From an uncultured Pelagibacteraceae bacterium (lineage in GTDB: Bacteria; Pseudomonadota; Alphaproteobacteria; Pelagibacterales; Pelagibacteraceae), in assembly GCA_902547535.1 (NCBI GenBank), contig CACCOB010000001.1, forward strand, positions 186,001 through 250,000: a stretch of 64,000 nt of DNA, given 5' to 3'. Below, piece by piece: positions 8,971-18,641 of this stretch (position 1 is the stretch's first letter; each line of letters begins with the position of its first letter). A program made the translations under genes and the position numbers. The notes beneath the pieces are model-generated. The model did no database searches and was not told the DNA's origin. It saw nothing but the letters and a program-made list of their open reading frames with translations.

Positions 8971-10045
8971 TCTATTTTCCAACTTAGTTGAATTTTTTAG
9001 TTTTCTGAATGTTTTTAAATATTTGACTGTAAGAACCGGTCTATCAATGTTTACATCTATGATAGTAGTTTTTTTAGTTGGAGGTCCACTTATAAATTAT
9101 TTTTCGTCACATCAAATTCACGACCCGATTAGAGAAGATGGACCAAGTGATCATATAGTTAAAAAAATAGGAACACCTACAATGGGAGGTCTTATGATTT
9201 TACTAGGTATTTTTTCAGGAGTTCTTTTGTGGGGTGACTTTTCAAACCCATATAATTGGTTTTTACTTTATATAGCGGGATCTTTTGGATTACTTGGAGC
9301 TTATGATGACTATCAAAAAATTAAAAAAAATAATTCGAACGGTATAAGTTCAAAATTAAAGATCATATTTCAAATTATTTTAGCATTGGTTGGAATTTTT
9401 ATTCTTTATTTTTACAGTGGATCTAATGAGATTGAGAATTTATATTTTCCTTTTTTTAAAAATTTAATAATTAATTTAGGTTGGTTCTTTATTCCATTTT
9501 ATTTATTCGTTATTGTAGGTTCTTCAAATGCTGTTAATTTAACTGATGGTCTAGATGGTTTAGCTACAGTGCCTGTAATATTAGTTGCAGCATGTTTTGC
9601 TTTTATTAGTTATGTGACAGGAAATATAGTTTTTTCGGGATATTTACAAATCACATATATTGAAGGAGTAGGGGAAGCCTCTATTTTTTGTGGTGCGATA
9701 ATAGGATCTTGTCTAGGTTTTTTATGGTTCAATGCACCACCGGCCAAAATATTTATGGGTGATACAGGCTCCTTAGCTTTAGGTGGATCATTAGGAGCAG
9801 TTGGTATTATTACAAAACATGAAATTGTTCTCGCAATTACAGGGGGACTATTTGTCTTAGAGGCTATTTCGGTAATTGCTCAAGTGATATCATTCAAACT
9901 TACTGGTAAAAGGATTTTTAAAATGGCACCGATACACCATCATTTTGAAAAAAAAGGATGGGCAGAGTCAACTGTGGTCATTAGATTTTGGATTATATCA
10001 ATTATCTTAGCAATGATAGGTTTAGCAACACTAAAATTAAGATAA
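8960..10045 (+). CDS. mraY: Phospho-N-acetylmuramoyl-pentapeptide transferase MraY
   Basis: Integral membrane enzyme that moves phospho-MurNAc-pentapeptide to undecaprenyl phosphate, making lipid I. Seen: about ten hydrophobic segments, PTMGGLMI near residue 73, the catalytic-region GAYDDYQK (about 113-120), NAVNLTDGLDGLA near 192-204, FNAPPAKIFMGDTGSLALGG, and the C-terminal MAPIHHHFEKKGW His cluster. 361 residues is standard. The ATG overlaps the murE-murF stop, and its TAA shares an A with the murD ATG. Confidence 0.98.
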   Translation: MLFSLFSNLVEFFSFLNVFKYLTVRTGLSMFTSMIVVFLVGGPLINYFSSHQIHDPIREDGPSDHIVKKIGTPTMGGLMILLGIFSGVLLWGDFSNPYNWFLLYIAGSFGLLGAYDDYQKIKKNNSNGISSKLKIIFQIILALVGIFILYFYSGSNEIENLYFPFFKNLIINLGWFFIPFYLFVIVGSSNAVNLTDGLDGLATVPVILVAACFAFISYVTGNIVFSGYLQITYIEGVGEASIFCGAIIGSCLGFLWFNAPPAKIFMGDTGSLALGGSLGAVGIITKHEIVLAITGGLFVLEAISVIAQVISFKLTGKRIFKMAPIHHHFEKKGWAESTVVIRFWIISIILAMIGLATLKLR

Positions 10046-11352
10046 TGAATGAAAAACAAATTTATTTTAAAAATAGGAAAATTTTAATTTATGGTTTTGG
10101 CAAGTCTGGCTTTGCTTGTTTCAACTTTTTAAAAAAAAAAAATATCTGCTTAATTTTTGACGACAATAAAAAAAATGTCCCAGATAATTTTAAAAAAAAC
10201 ATAATAAATATTCACAAATTATTATGTGTAAACTTTGATTTTATTGTTTTAAGCCCTGGGATAGATATCAAGAAATGTAAAATTTCCAGTTATTTGAAAA
10301 AAAATAGATCAAAAATTATTACAGAACTCGACATATTTGCAATTAGTTACCCAAATATAAATAAAATTACAATTACAGGAACTAACGGTAAATCGACTAC
10401 TTCAAAACTACTCTACGAGGTTATTAAAAATAATAAAAAGGATGTAAGATTAACTGGTAATATTGGATACCCAGTATTAATGGAGAAAAAAATTAAAAAT
10501 AATACAATTTTTGTAATTGAAGCATCTTCTTATCAACTTGATTATAGCAAATACTTTAGGTCAAAATATTCAATTATACTTAATCTAAATCCAGATCACT
10601 TAGAAAGGCACGGATCTTTCAAAAATTATGCTGAAGCAAAATTTAAACTAATTAAATCTCAAAATCAAAATGACTATACTTTTATAGAAAATGAAAATAA
10701 TTTCCTAAATGAATTAATTAAAAATAACAACATTAAGTCAAAAATAATAAAAATTAATTATTTAAAGAATAAAAACCACTTTAAACAAATAGATAATATT
10801 TACTTTAACAATTCTAGTAACAAAAAAAATCTTAGCTTTGTTTTTGGTATTGCTAAAGTATTAAAACTAAATTTAAAAACTGTTATAAATACAGCAAATA
10901 AATTTAAAGGGTTGGATTATAGACAACAAATAATTTATAAATCAAAGAAGTTAATAATTATTAATGACTCAAAATCTACAAGTTTCTCAGCAACAGCTCC
11001 ATTACTTGAAAGTTATAAAAATATCTATTGGATATTAGGAGGACTTGCTAAAAAGGGAGACAAACTTATATTAAAAAAAAAATATTTTTCAAATATTAAA
11101 GCATACATATTTGGAAAAGACAGAAATTTTTTTATAAATACACTTCCAAACCAAGTTTCTTATAAGTCCTCTTCAACACTTAAAGAAATTATGAAAGATT
11201 TAAATGACGATATTAAAAATGATTGTACTAAAAAAGTAATTATTTTTAGTCCATGCGCTGCTTCCTTCGATCAATTCAAAAATTTTGAGGAAAGGGGAAA
11301 ATTTTTTAATAATTTTATAGGAAATATGCTTAAAAAATATAAATATGAATAA
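10045..11352 (+). CDS. murD: UDP-MurNAc-L-alanine:D-glutamate ligase MurD
   Basis: Adds D-glutamate to UDP-MurNAc-Ala. Seen: a Rossmann-like N-terminus KILIYGFGKSGFACFNFL, ATP loop TITGTNGKST near residues 108-117, EASSYQLDYS, NLNPDHLERHGS and the C-terminal-domain INDSKSTS and FSPCAASFDQF. I start it at ATG 10045, which overlaps the mraY stop (TAATG) and gives a normal N-terminus; an upstream in-frame ATG at 9988 would read 19 extra residues from inside mraY. Length 435 residues. It overlaps ftsW by 8 bp. Confidence 0.95.
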   Translation: MNEKQIYFKNRKILIYGFGKSGFACFNFLKKKNICLIFDDNKKNVPDNFKKNIINIHKLLCVNFDFIVLSPGIDIKKCKISSYLKKNRSKIITELDIFAISYPNINKITITGTNGKSTTSKLLYEVIKNNKKDVRLTGNIGYPVLMEKKIKNNTIFVIEASSYQLDYSKYFRSKYSIILNLNPDHLERHGSFKNYAEAKFKLIKSQNQNDYTFIENENNFLNELIKNNNIKSKIIKINYLKNKNHFKQIDNIYFNNSSNKKNLSFVFGIAKVLKLNLKTVINTANKFKGLDYRQQIIYKSKKLIIINDSKSTSFSATAPLLESYKNIYWILGGLAKKGDKLILKKKYFSNIKAYIFGKDRNFFINTLPNQVSYKSSSTLKEIMKDLNDDIKNDCTKKVIIFSPCAASFDQFKNFEERGKFFNNFIGNMLKKYKYE

Positions 11353-12454
11353 ATATTTAGATACTTTTTACGACTGGTGGAAAAATATAGATAAATTTTT
11401 ATTATTCTTAATTTTAGGTTTATTTTTATTAGGTCTTTTCTTTTCATTAGTTTCAACTTCTCTCATAGCTTCAGACAAATTAGACACAAAATCGTATTAT
11501 TTTTTTTTTAAACATTTTGCCTACATAGTTTTAGCAATAGTTATTTTATTTATTTTCTCATTTTTAAATCAAAAAATTTTAACAAAACTTTCGTTTATTT
11601 TATTCTTGGTTGCATTCATTAGCTTGCTATTAGTTCCTATTTTAGGGATTGAGGTAAAAGGATCAAAAAGATGGCTAGATTTGATATTTTTACCAAGATT
11701 TCAGCCTGTTGAGATTGTTAAACCATTTTTTATTGTATCATTATCACTATTGTTAACTCTTCAAAATAGAAGATTGTATTTTAAATACTTCTTGAGCACT
11801 TTATTAATACTTCCAATATTAATGTTGCTTGTCTATCAACCTGATATTGGCCAAACACTTTTGATATCAATGGTTTGGTTAGCTATAATATTTATATCTG
11901 GGATTAACATTTTCATTTTTTTTATATTCTTTCTGTTTGTTGGTTCAACCGTCAGTTACTTGGTTTTGTTCGTCCCAAAATTTGAATATATTAAAATTAG
12001 ACTGCTTGCTTTTCTAGATTCTGGTTCAGGAAACAATTATCAAGCAGAAAAAGCAAGTGACGCAATTATTAATGGTGGCTTTTTTGGAAAAGGTATCGGC
12101 GAAGGTACTTTAAATTCCAGAGTTCCAGAGGCACATACAGATTATATATTATCAGTTATATCTGAGGAGTTTGGTGCAATAATAGTTATTGGAATATTAT
12201 TTTTATATCTAATTTTTTCATATAGGGTAATTAGAAAAATTAATTTTGTAAATGAAGATTTATCAAAACTTATTTTAAGTGGGTGTATTTCTTTAATTTT
12301 AATTCAAACGTTTATTCATGTTGGTGTAAACATACGAATACTTCCAACCACAGGAATGACTTTACCATTCCTTAGTTATGGTGGGTCATCCATTGTTAGT
12401 ACAGCAATTCTATCAGGATTAATTTTAAATCTAACAAAAAGAAAATTATATTGA
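11345..12454 (+). CDS. ftsW: Septal peptidoglycan glycosyltransferase FtsW (SEDS family)
   Basis: SEDS-family polymerase that works with FtsI at the septum. Seen: about ten transmembrane helices, KGSKRWLDL and FQPVEIVKP after the fourth helix, the loop GFFGKGIGEGTLNSRVPEAHTDYILSVISEEFG, and the C-terminal signature LPTTGMTLPFLSYGGSS. The position between murD and murG is canonical and separates it from RodA. 369 residues; the ATG overlaps the murD end. Confidence 0.96.
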   Translation: MNKYLDTFYDWWKNIDKFLLFLILGLFLLGLFFSLVSTSLIASDKLDTKSYYFFFKHFAYIVLAIVILFIFSFLNQKILTKLSFILFLVAFISLLLVPILGIEVKGSKRWLDLIFLPRFQPVEIVKPFFIVSLSLLLTLQNRRLYFKYFLSTLLILPILMLLVYQPDIGQTLLISMVWLAIIFISGINIFIFFIFFLFVGSTVSYLVLFVPKFEYIKIRLLAFLDSGSGNNYQAEKASDAIINGGFFGKGIGEGTLNSRVPEAHTDYILSVISEEFGAIIVIGILFLYLIFSYRVIRKINFVNEDLSKLILSGCISLILIQTFIHVGVNIRILPTTGMTLPFLSYGGSSIVSTAILSGLILNLTKRKLY

Positions 12455-12458
12455 GTGG

Positions 12459-13535
12459 ATGAAAAAAATACTTATCATAACTGGTGGCTCAGGTGGACAT
12501 GTAATCCCATCATTAAGTATATATGATGCTTTAAAAGATGATTATGAAGTACAAATTTCTACAGATTTAAGAGGATCAAAATATATTAATAATGAAAATT
12601 ATAATTATTCATTAATAGATGTGCCTAATTTATTCTCAAATTTATTGTTGCTACCATACAATTTAATAAAATTTTGTGTTTCAATAATCAAATCCTATAA
12701 ATTTTTAAAATTAAATAAATTTAATATTCTAATTAGCACAGGTGGGTATATGTCCTTACCTTTATGTCTTGCTTCTAATTTATTGAATATAAAAATTTTT
12801 ATTTTTGAACCAAATTCTGTTATCGGGAGAGCGAATAAATTAATGCTTAGTTTTGCTAAAAAAATAATTTGTTACGATAAAAATTTAAAAGGTATTTCTA
12901 AAAAACTTTCAAATAAGATTTATATAGTTAATCCATTGCTTAGAAAAGAAATCTATAAATATCAAAAAAATCAAAAGACTATGATTGAAGAAAAAAAAAA
13001 ATTATTAATTATTGGTGGAAGTCAGGGTGCAAAGTTTTTCGATGAATTTATTACTAAAATTATAATTAAACTCTCTAAAACTCATAAAATTCAAGTATTA
13101 CAACAAGTAATTAATAAAAATTCTAAGGAAATTATCAAAGAATTCTATCAAAAAAATCATATAGAACATGAATTATTTGACTTTGACAGTGAATTATTAA
13201 CTAAGGCAGCAAATTATGACTTAGCTATAACACGGTCTGGAGCATCTACAATTGCAGAATTGGGTTATTTAAATATTCCATTTGTGGCAATTCCATTTCC
13301 TTATGCTAAAGATGATCATCAATATTTTAATGCAGAATATTATGAAAAAAAAAAATCTTGTTGGCTTATTATGCAAAAAGATATCAGTGAGAAAAGCTTT
13401 AGAGACTTGATGATAAAAATATTTGAAGATAAAAATGCGTATCTTTCTAAAAAAAATAATTTAATTCAACTTACTAAAGAAAATACCTGGTTAAAAAATC
13501 AATCTAAACTAATTGAGCTTATAAATGAAAATTGA
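12459..13535 (+). CDS. murG: MurG, lipid II synthase (GT28)
   Basis: Peripheral membrane enzyme that transfers GlcNAc from UDP-GlcNAc to lipid I. Seen: ITGGSGGHVIPSLSI at residues 6-20 (first glycine loop), STGGYMSLP near 90, IIGGSQGAKFFDEF (third glycine loop of the second domain) and the donor-site block TRSGASTIAELGYLNIPFVAIPFPYAKDDHQ. 358 residues is normal. It starts 4 bp after ftsW and overlaps murC by 11 bp. Confidence 0.97.
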   Translation: MKKILIITGGSGGHVIPSLSIYDALKDDYEVQISTDLRGSKYINNENYNYSLIDVPNLFSNLLLLPYNLIKFCVSIIKSYKFLKLNKFNILISTGGYMSLPLCLASNLLNIKIFIFEPNSVIGRANKLMLSFAKKIICYDKNLKGISKKLSNKIYIVNPLLRKEIYKYQKNQKTMIEEKKKLLIIGGSQGAKFFDEFITKIIIKLSKTHKIQVLQQVINKNSKEIIKEFYQKNHIEHELFDFDSELLTKAANYDLAITRSGASTIAELGYLNIPFVAIPFPYAKDDHQYFNAEYYEKKKSCWLIMQKDISEKSFRDLMIKIFEDKNAYLSKKNNLIQLTKENTWLKNQSKLIELINEN

Positions 13536-14916
13536 TCTAGGAAAAAATGAACTAATTCATTTTGTTGGTATAGGTGGAATTGGTATGAGTGGTTTAGCCT
13601 TGATTATGAATGAATTAGGTTACAAAGTTCAAGGTAGTGATATTGCTGATAATCGAAATATTGAGAGATTAAATGAAAAAAAAATAAAAATATTTCTAAA
13701 TCACAAGAAAGAGAATATAAAAAAAACAACTGTCCTAGTAATTTCTTCAGCAATAAAGAAAAATAATCCAGAATTAGTTGAGGCTATCAAAAAAAATTTA
13801 CCAGTTTATACAAGAGGAGATATGCTAGGTCATATAGTGTCTTTCATGAGAAATGTTGTTGTTACCGGTTCTCATGGCAAAACTACAACGACATCATTAG
13901 TGTCAAGTATCTTTACAGCAGGAAAATTAGATCCAACTATAATCAATGGTGGTGTATTAAATTCATTTGGTAGTCCAGCAAAGCTGGGCAAAAGTAATTG
14001 GTGTGTAACTGAGTCTGACGAGTCAGATGGTAGTTTTTTAAAAATTCCCTTTACATATTCTATTGCTACTAATCTAGACTCTGAACACTTAGATTTTTAC
14101 AAAAATATCAATAATCTTAAAAAAAGCTTTCTAAAATTTTTTGAAAAAATACCATCTGTAGGTAAGGGTTTTGTATGTAATGATGATCAAAATCTTAAAA
14201 AAGTTCTTAAAAAATTAAAAAATAAAAATTTTTATACTTATGGAAAAAGTAAAAAGTCAAATTTCCAAATAATAAATATAAAACAAAATACTAATTTTTC
14301 TTGTTTTGATATTAAAATTAATATTCCAAGTAAAAAAAAAATAATTAAAAGAATTAAGATTCCAATGATAGGAGTCCATAATATTCAAAATGCAACTGCA
14401 GCAGTTTCTTTAGCATTTACAATTGGACTGCCAGAAAAATATATTAAACTTGGATTGTACAATTTTAAAGGAGTTCAGAGAAGATTTTCCCATTTATTTG
14501 ATTATAACAATATAAGTTTCTATGATGATTATGCTCATCATCCAACAGAAATAAGTTCGGTTTTAACTGGCGTTAAGAAAGTCTACAAAAATAAAGAAAT
14601 TGTATGTGTTTTTCAACCTCACAGAATCTCCAGAGTAATAAATTTGAAAAAAGAATTTTCAAAATGTTTTAAAATGGCAGATACAGTCTTATTGTGTCCA
14701 ATTTACACAGCTAATGAAAGATTAAAACTTAATTTTACATATCATTCATTTGCAAAATCAATAATAAAAAATTCAAATGTTAAGTTAATACTAGTTGATG
14801 ATGAATCACAATTACGAAAGTTTATAAAGCAGAATGTATTTGGTAAAAAAATTTATATAGGTATGGGTGCAGGATCTATATCTAGCTGGATGAAAAATTT
14901 GAAAAATATATTTTAA
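13525..14916 (+). CDS. murC: UDP-N-acetylmuramate:L-alanine ligase MurC
   Basis: First Mur ligase, adding L-Ala to UDP-MurNAc. Seen: HFVGIGGIGMSGLA near residues 12-25, the ATP loop VVTGSHGKTTTT near 113-124, VTESDESDGSF, NLDSEHLDFY, and FYDDYAHHPTEI with VFQPHRISR in the C-terminal domain. 463 residues. The TAA overlaps the murB ATG (TAATG). Confidence 0.98.
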   Translation: MKIDLGKNELIHFVGIGGIGMSGLALIMNELGYKVQGSDIADNRNIERLNEKKIKIFLNHKKENIKKTTVLVISSAIKKNNPELVEAIKKNLPVYTRGDMLGHIVSFMRNVVVTGSHGKTTTTSLVSSIFTAGKLDPTIINGGVLNSFGSPAKLGKSNWCVTESDESDGSFLKIPFTYSIATNLDSEHLDFYKNINNLKKSFLKFFEKIPSVGKGFVCNDDQNLKKVLKKLKNKNFYTYGKSKKSNFQIINIKQNTNFSCFDIKINIPSKKKIIKRIKIPMIGVHNIQNATAAVSLAFTIGLPEKYIKLGLYNFKGVQRRFSHLFDYNNISFYDDYAHHPTEISSVLTGVKKVYKNKEIVCVFQPHRISRVINLKKEFSKCFKMADTVLLCPIYTANERLKLNFTYHSFAKSIIKNSNVKLILVDDESQLRKFIKQNVFGKKIYIGMGAGSISSWMKNLKNIF

Positions 14917-15824
14917 TGGAAATTGAGGACATAAAAAAATCAAAATTATTAATACATGGAGATATTTATTTTGATCAGAGTATTAAAAATCTCAATTGGT
15001 TCAATATTGGTGGAAAAACAAAAATTTTATTTAAACCAAACTCTCTTAAGGGACTGATAGAATATCTAAAACTTTATTCTTCAAGAGGTAAAATATTTAT
15101 TTTAGGAAATGGATCAAACGTACTATTTGACGATGATACATACCAAGGCACAGTAATTAAACTAGGTAAAAGCTTCTCAAATATTACCCTTCTAGATAAT
15201 GAAACAATCATTGCTGGAACTGCCGCTTCACAAAAAAAAGTTTCTGAATTTGCAAAAGACAATAATATTTCTGGATTAGAGTTTATGTCATGTATTCCAG
15301 GTTCTATAGGTGGTGGTATTAGAATGAATTCTGGATGTTTTAAAAAAGAATTTAAAGACATTCTTATTTCTATTCAACTAGTTGATTATAAAGGTGTTGT
15401 AAGAAGTATACCTGCAGATAAAATTAATTTTAATTATAGATCAATAGAATTACCAAATGAATTAATATTTTTAAGTGCTACCTTCAAAGGAATAATAAAA
15501 AATAGTATAGAAATAAATAATTATATGCGTGAGCTAAATACAATTAAAAATATGGCTCAACCGACAAAAATTAAAACAAGTGGAAGTACTTTCAAAAACC
15601 CTATTAATCAAACAAATAAAAAAGTTTGGGAATTAATTAGATCAAGTGTTCCTAATGGAACAAGTTTCGGAGATGCAATTATATCTGATAAACACGCAAA
15701 TTTTTTTGTAAACAAAAAAAATGCAAAATCTATAGATATGAAGTCTTTAATTAATTTTGTTAAAAAAAAAGTAAAAGATAATACCGGTGTAAAACTAGAA
15801 TTAGAAATTGTAATGGTTGAATAA
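14916..15824 (+). CDS. murB: UDP-N-acetylenolpyruvoylglucosamine reductase MurB
   Basis: FAD enzyme that reduces UDP-enolpyruvyl-GlcNAc to UDP-MurNAc. Seen: NWFNIGGKTKILFKP, the FAD-binding ILGNGSNVLFDD, SCIPGSIGGGIRMNSGCF, the active-site SGSTFKNP (catalytic Ser) and the C-terminal DKHANFFVN. At 302 residues it is of the shorter (type II) class. It shares one base with both neighbours. Confidence 0.97.
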   Translation: MEIEDIKKSKLLIHGDIYFDQSIKNLNWFNIGGKTKILFKPNSLKGLIEYLKLYSSRGKIFILGNGSNVLFDDDTYQGTVIKLGKSFSNITLLDNETIIAGTAASQKKVSEFAKDNNISGLEFMSCIPGSIGGGIRMNSGCFKKEFKDILISIQLVDYKGVVRSIPADKINFNYRSIELPNELIFLSATFKGIIKNSIEINNYMRELNTIKNMAQPTKIKTSGSTFKNPINQTNKKVWELIRSSVPNGTSFGDAIISDKHANFFVNKKNAKSIDMKSLINFVKKKVKDNTGVKLELEIVMVE

Positions 15825-16744
15825 TGGACAAAGTACTAATATTAGCAGGAGGATATTCTAATGAAAGAGAAATCAGCTTAATAACAGCCAAGAGTGTAAT
15901 TAATGAGTTAAAAAAAATTAAAAAATACAAACTTTTGTTAATTGAACCAGATGGCAATTTTGTGAAAAAATTAAGAAAATTCAAGCCAAATTTGGTATTA
16001 AACCTTTTACACGGAAGGTATGGAGAAGATGGTTATATTCAGTCAATACTTGAGTCTGAGAAAGTAAAGTATACTCACTCTGGAGTTCTATCATCTTCAC
16101 TAGCAATTGATAAAGAAATATCAAAAAAAATATTTAAAAAAAACAATATTTTAACACCCCCATATATAAAGTTTTCTTTTAAAAATAATTCTAATATTAA
16201 AAATACAATAAAAAAAATAGATAAAAATTTAAAATTCCCTGTCGTTTTAAAGCCTATTAATGAGGGCTCTAGCGTAGGTGTATATATTTGTAACAAAAAA
16301 AATTTTAAAAATAATTTAATGAAATTAGTAAAGTTTAAAGATATTTTAATTGAGAAATATATACCTGGAAGAGAAATTCAAGCAGCTATTTTATCTAAAA
16401 AAAAATTGGGTATAATCGAACTCAAACCTAAAAGAAAATTTTACGATTATAAAGCTAAGTATAGCGCTAGTGCAAAAACTAAGCACATAATTCCAGTCAA
16501 CTTAAGTTCAAGAAATTACAATAAAGTCAATACTATAGCTTTGAAAGCACATCATTTATTAAAATGTAGAGGTGTATCAAGGTCAGACTTCAGATTTTAC
16601 AATAACAAATTTTATTTATTAGAAACTAATACGCAGCCAGGTATGACCTCACTTTCTCTTGTACCTGAAATAGCGAGATATAAAAACATAAGTTTTATTC
16701 AACTTATAGAGGAAATAATGCGAGATGCATCCATTGATAAGTAA
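15824..16744 (+). CDS. ddl: D-alanine--D-alanine ligase
   Basis: ATP-grasp ligase making the D-Ala-D-Ala that the MurF half of the fusion then adds. Seen: LAGGYSNEREISLITAKSV at the N-terminus, NLLHGRYGEDG, PVVLKPINEGSSVGV (about 140-154), EKYIPGREI, and the metal/ATP site FYLLETNTQPGMTSLSLVPE. 306 residues is normal. It overlaps ftsQ by 20 bp. Confidence 0.97.
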   Translation: MDKVLILAGGYSNEREISLITAKSVINELKKIKKYKLLLIEPDGNFVKKLRKFKPNLVLNLLHGRYGEDGYIQSILESEKVKYTHSGVLSSSLAIDKEISKKIFKKNNILTPPYIKFSFKNNSNIKNTIKKIDKNLKFPVVLKPINEGSSVGVYICNKKNFKNNLMKLVKFKDILIEKYIPGREIQAAILSKKKLGIIELKPKRKFYDYKAKYSASAKTKHIIPVNLSSRNYNKVNTIALKAHHLLKCRGVSRSDFRFYNNKFYLLETNTQPGMTSLSLVPEIARYKNISFIQLIEEIMRDASIDK

Positions 16745-17420
16745 AAATAAATTATACCTTTATTTATTTTTTCTAATCTTTTTAAGTTCTATATTCAATT
16801 TTAAATTTTTAGAAAATTATCAAGAAAAGTTTAATTTAAAAATTATTAATATTAGCGGAGTGTCTATTAAGGAAAAAAAAAATATTGAAAATGAATTAAA
16901 TAAGTTAAAAAATACAAATATTTTCAAAATAACAGAGACTAATATTTTAGAAAATTTGAACAAATTTGATTTTATCGAGAGTATATATGTAAAAAAAATT
17001 ATACCTTCTTCAATAAATATAAATTTGTCTAAAACATCTATCCTTGGAAAAACTTTTATAAACGGAGAAGAGTTCTATATTGGAAAAAATGGAAAATTTA
17101 TAAATTATAATCAACTCTCTGAACAATATAATTCACCCACAGTATTTGGAAACTTTCAAACCACAGAGTATTTAGAGTTGTTAGAAATCTTAAGAGAACA
17201 TAATTTAGATTTAAAAAAAATTGATAAAATTTATTTTTATAAAAATAAAAGATGGGACCTATTGTTTTATAATGGCTCGACATTAAAGCTACCTTCTAAA
17301 AAGATTGAAGATTCAATAAAAATTTACAAAAAAATGCTACTTAATAATAATTTAACAAATACTAAAATTATTGATCTTAGAGTCATAAATCAAATTATAT
17401 TAACAAATAAAAATGAATAA
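16725..17420 (+). CDS. ftsQ: Division protein FtsQ (divergent)
   Basis: 231 residues with one membrane span (about 9-25), a POTRA-like region (about 38-105; IINISGVSIKEKKNIENELNKL and FIESIYVKKIIPSSININL) and a periplasmic beta domain. The family's divisome role is to hold FtsL/FtsB. Primary sequence is divergent, but the fold pattern and the slot between ddl and ftsA make the call secure. The ATG lies inside the end of ddl; the end overlaps ftsA by 8 bp. Confidence 0.88.
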   Translation: MHPLISKNKLYLYLFFLIFLSSIFNFKFLENYQEKFNLKIINISGVSIKEKKNIENELNKLKNTNIFKITETNILENLNKFDFIESIYVKKIIPSSININLSKTSILGKTFINGEEFYIGKNGKFINYNQLSEQYNSPTVFGNFQTTEYLELLEILREHNLDLKKIDKIYFYKNKRWDLLFYNGSTLKLPSKKIEDSIKIYKKMLLNNNLTNTKIIDLRVINQIILTNKNE

Positions 17421-18579
17421 TTTAAATGCTATATTAGATTTTGGATCAAGGAATTTAATATTGGGTATATTTGATCAAAATAAAAAAAATATTTATTATT
17501 CAGCACAACAAGTAATTCATAGTGATAACAAAATAAATTTAGAAAAATTATTAAACATCCAAATAAGAGATGCTGAAAAAAATTTATCTACCCATATAGA
17601 TAAAGTTATAGTTCTCTATGACTCTCCAAAATTTTATTCTCTGGATTTTTCGATAAAAAAAGTATTTGACCACAGCACATCAATAAAAAAAGTTTATAAT
17701 AGTTTAATAGATGAAGCTAATTTTTTAGTCTCTCAAAATAACTTTAAAGATCAAATTATTCATCTTGTTGTAAACAATATTATAATAGATGAAAATAAAA
17801 AATTAGATAGTGTTATTAAAGATATTAAAATAAAATCATTATTATTAGAAATTAAATTTATTTGTTTAAATAAAAAAGAAATTAATGATATTTCAAATAT
17901 ATTTAGAAAAAATAATTTAGAAATATTGAATTTATACTGCTCTAGTTACGTTAAAACTTATTTATATAAAAAAAAATTTCAAAGTCAGGATAATTTAATT
18001 TTTTTGGATATTGGTCACAAAAGATCTAGCAGTTTAATTTTTAATAATAAAAGATTTGAATATTTTAAATCAATTGCAGTTGGAGGTTACAATATTACCA
18101 AAGATATTTCTAAAGTTTTAAAGTTAGAATTAGATTATTCAGAAGATTTAAAAATCAAATTTAACAAATTAGAAAAAGAAGTATTTTATAAGTATAGTGA
18201 AGATAAAAAAATTAATCCTTATAGTGAAGTCATTGAAAAAAATATATCCTCTAATTTATTAAAGAAAGTTATAGAGGCGAGATTAGATGAAATTATTGAC
18301 TTAGTTTTAATTCAAAGTAATTACATTAAAAATTTTAATTTTTTAGATAAACTTAAATTGATTATTATGGGAGGTGGATCTAAATTAATTTGGAACAGTT
18401 ATAATTTAAGTATCAAAGAGTCATTTTCAAAATTGGAAATTATTGGTGAAGATACATTAAATCCATGTGAGGCGGGTCTTGAGTATCATAATTGTGATGA
18501 AACTTTAAATATAAAAGAAAAAAAAAAGTTAAAGAAAAGAGGCTTTTTTGAGAACTTTTTTAATCTATTCTCAAAATAA
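17413..18579 (+). CDS. ftsA: Division protein FtsA (actin-like Z-ring anchor, divergent)
   Basis: Actin/Hsp70-fold ATPase that ties FtsZ to the membrane. Seen: phosphate-1 motif NAILDFGSRNLILGIF (residues 4-19), phosphate-2 FLDIGHKRSSSLIF near 196, adenosine motif IIMGGGSKLIW near 316, and the C-terminal FFENFFNLFSK amphipathic membrane-targeting helix. It is shorter than most FtsA (388 residues). In related bacteria ftsZ follows immediately; here there are 62 bp with no gene and then lpxC. Confidence 0.88.
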   Translation: MNNLNAILDFGSRNLILGIFDQNKKNIYYSAQQVIHSDNKINLEKLLNIQIRDAEKNLSTHIDKVIVLYDSPKFYSLDFSIKKVFDHSTSIKKVYNSLIDEANFLVSQNNFKDQIIHLVVNNIIIDENKKLDSVIKDIKIKSLLLEIKFICLNKKEINDISNIFRKNNLEILNLYCSSYVKTYLYKKKFQSQDNLIFLDIGHKRSSSLIFNNKRFEYFKSIAVGGYNITKDISKVLKLELDYSEDLKIKFNKLEKEVFYKYSEDKKINPYSEVIEKNISSNLLKKVIEARLDEIIDLVLIQSNYIKNFNFLDKLKLIIMGGGSKLIWNSYNLSIKESFSKLEIIGEDTLNPCEAGLEYHNCDETLNIKEKKKLKKRGFFENFFNLFSK

Positions 18580-18641
18580 TTGTATTTTCTTGTAATATTA
18601 CTTGAATATTAAGTTTCTAATAATTTTTATATATTTATGAG

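Noticed and set aside
9988..10044. Upstream start of murD
   Set aside because: It runs within mraY; ATG 10045 overlaps the mraY stop and gives the normal MurD N-terminus.
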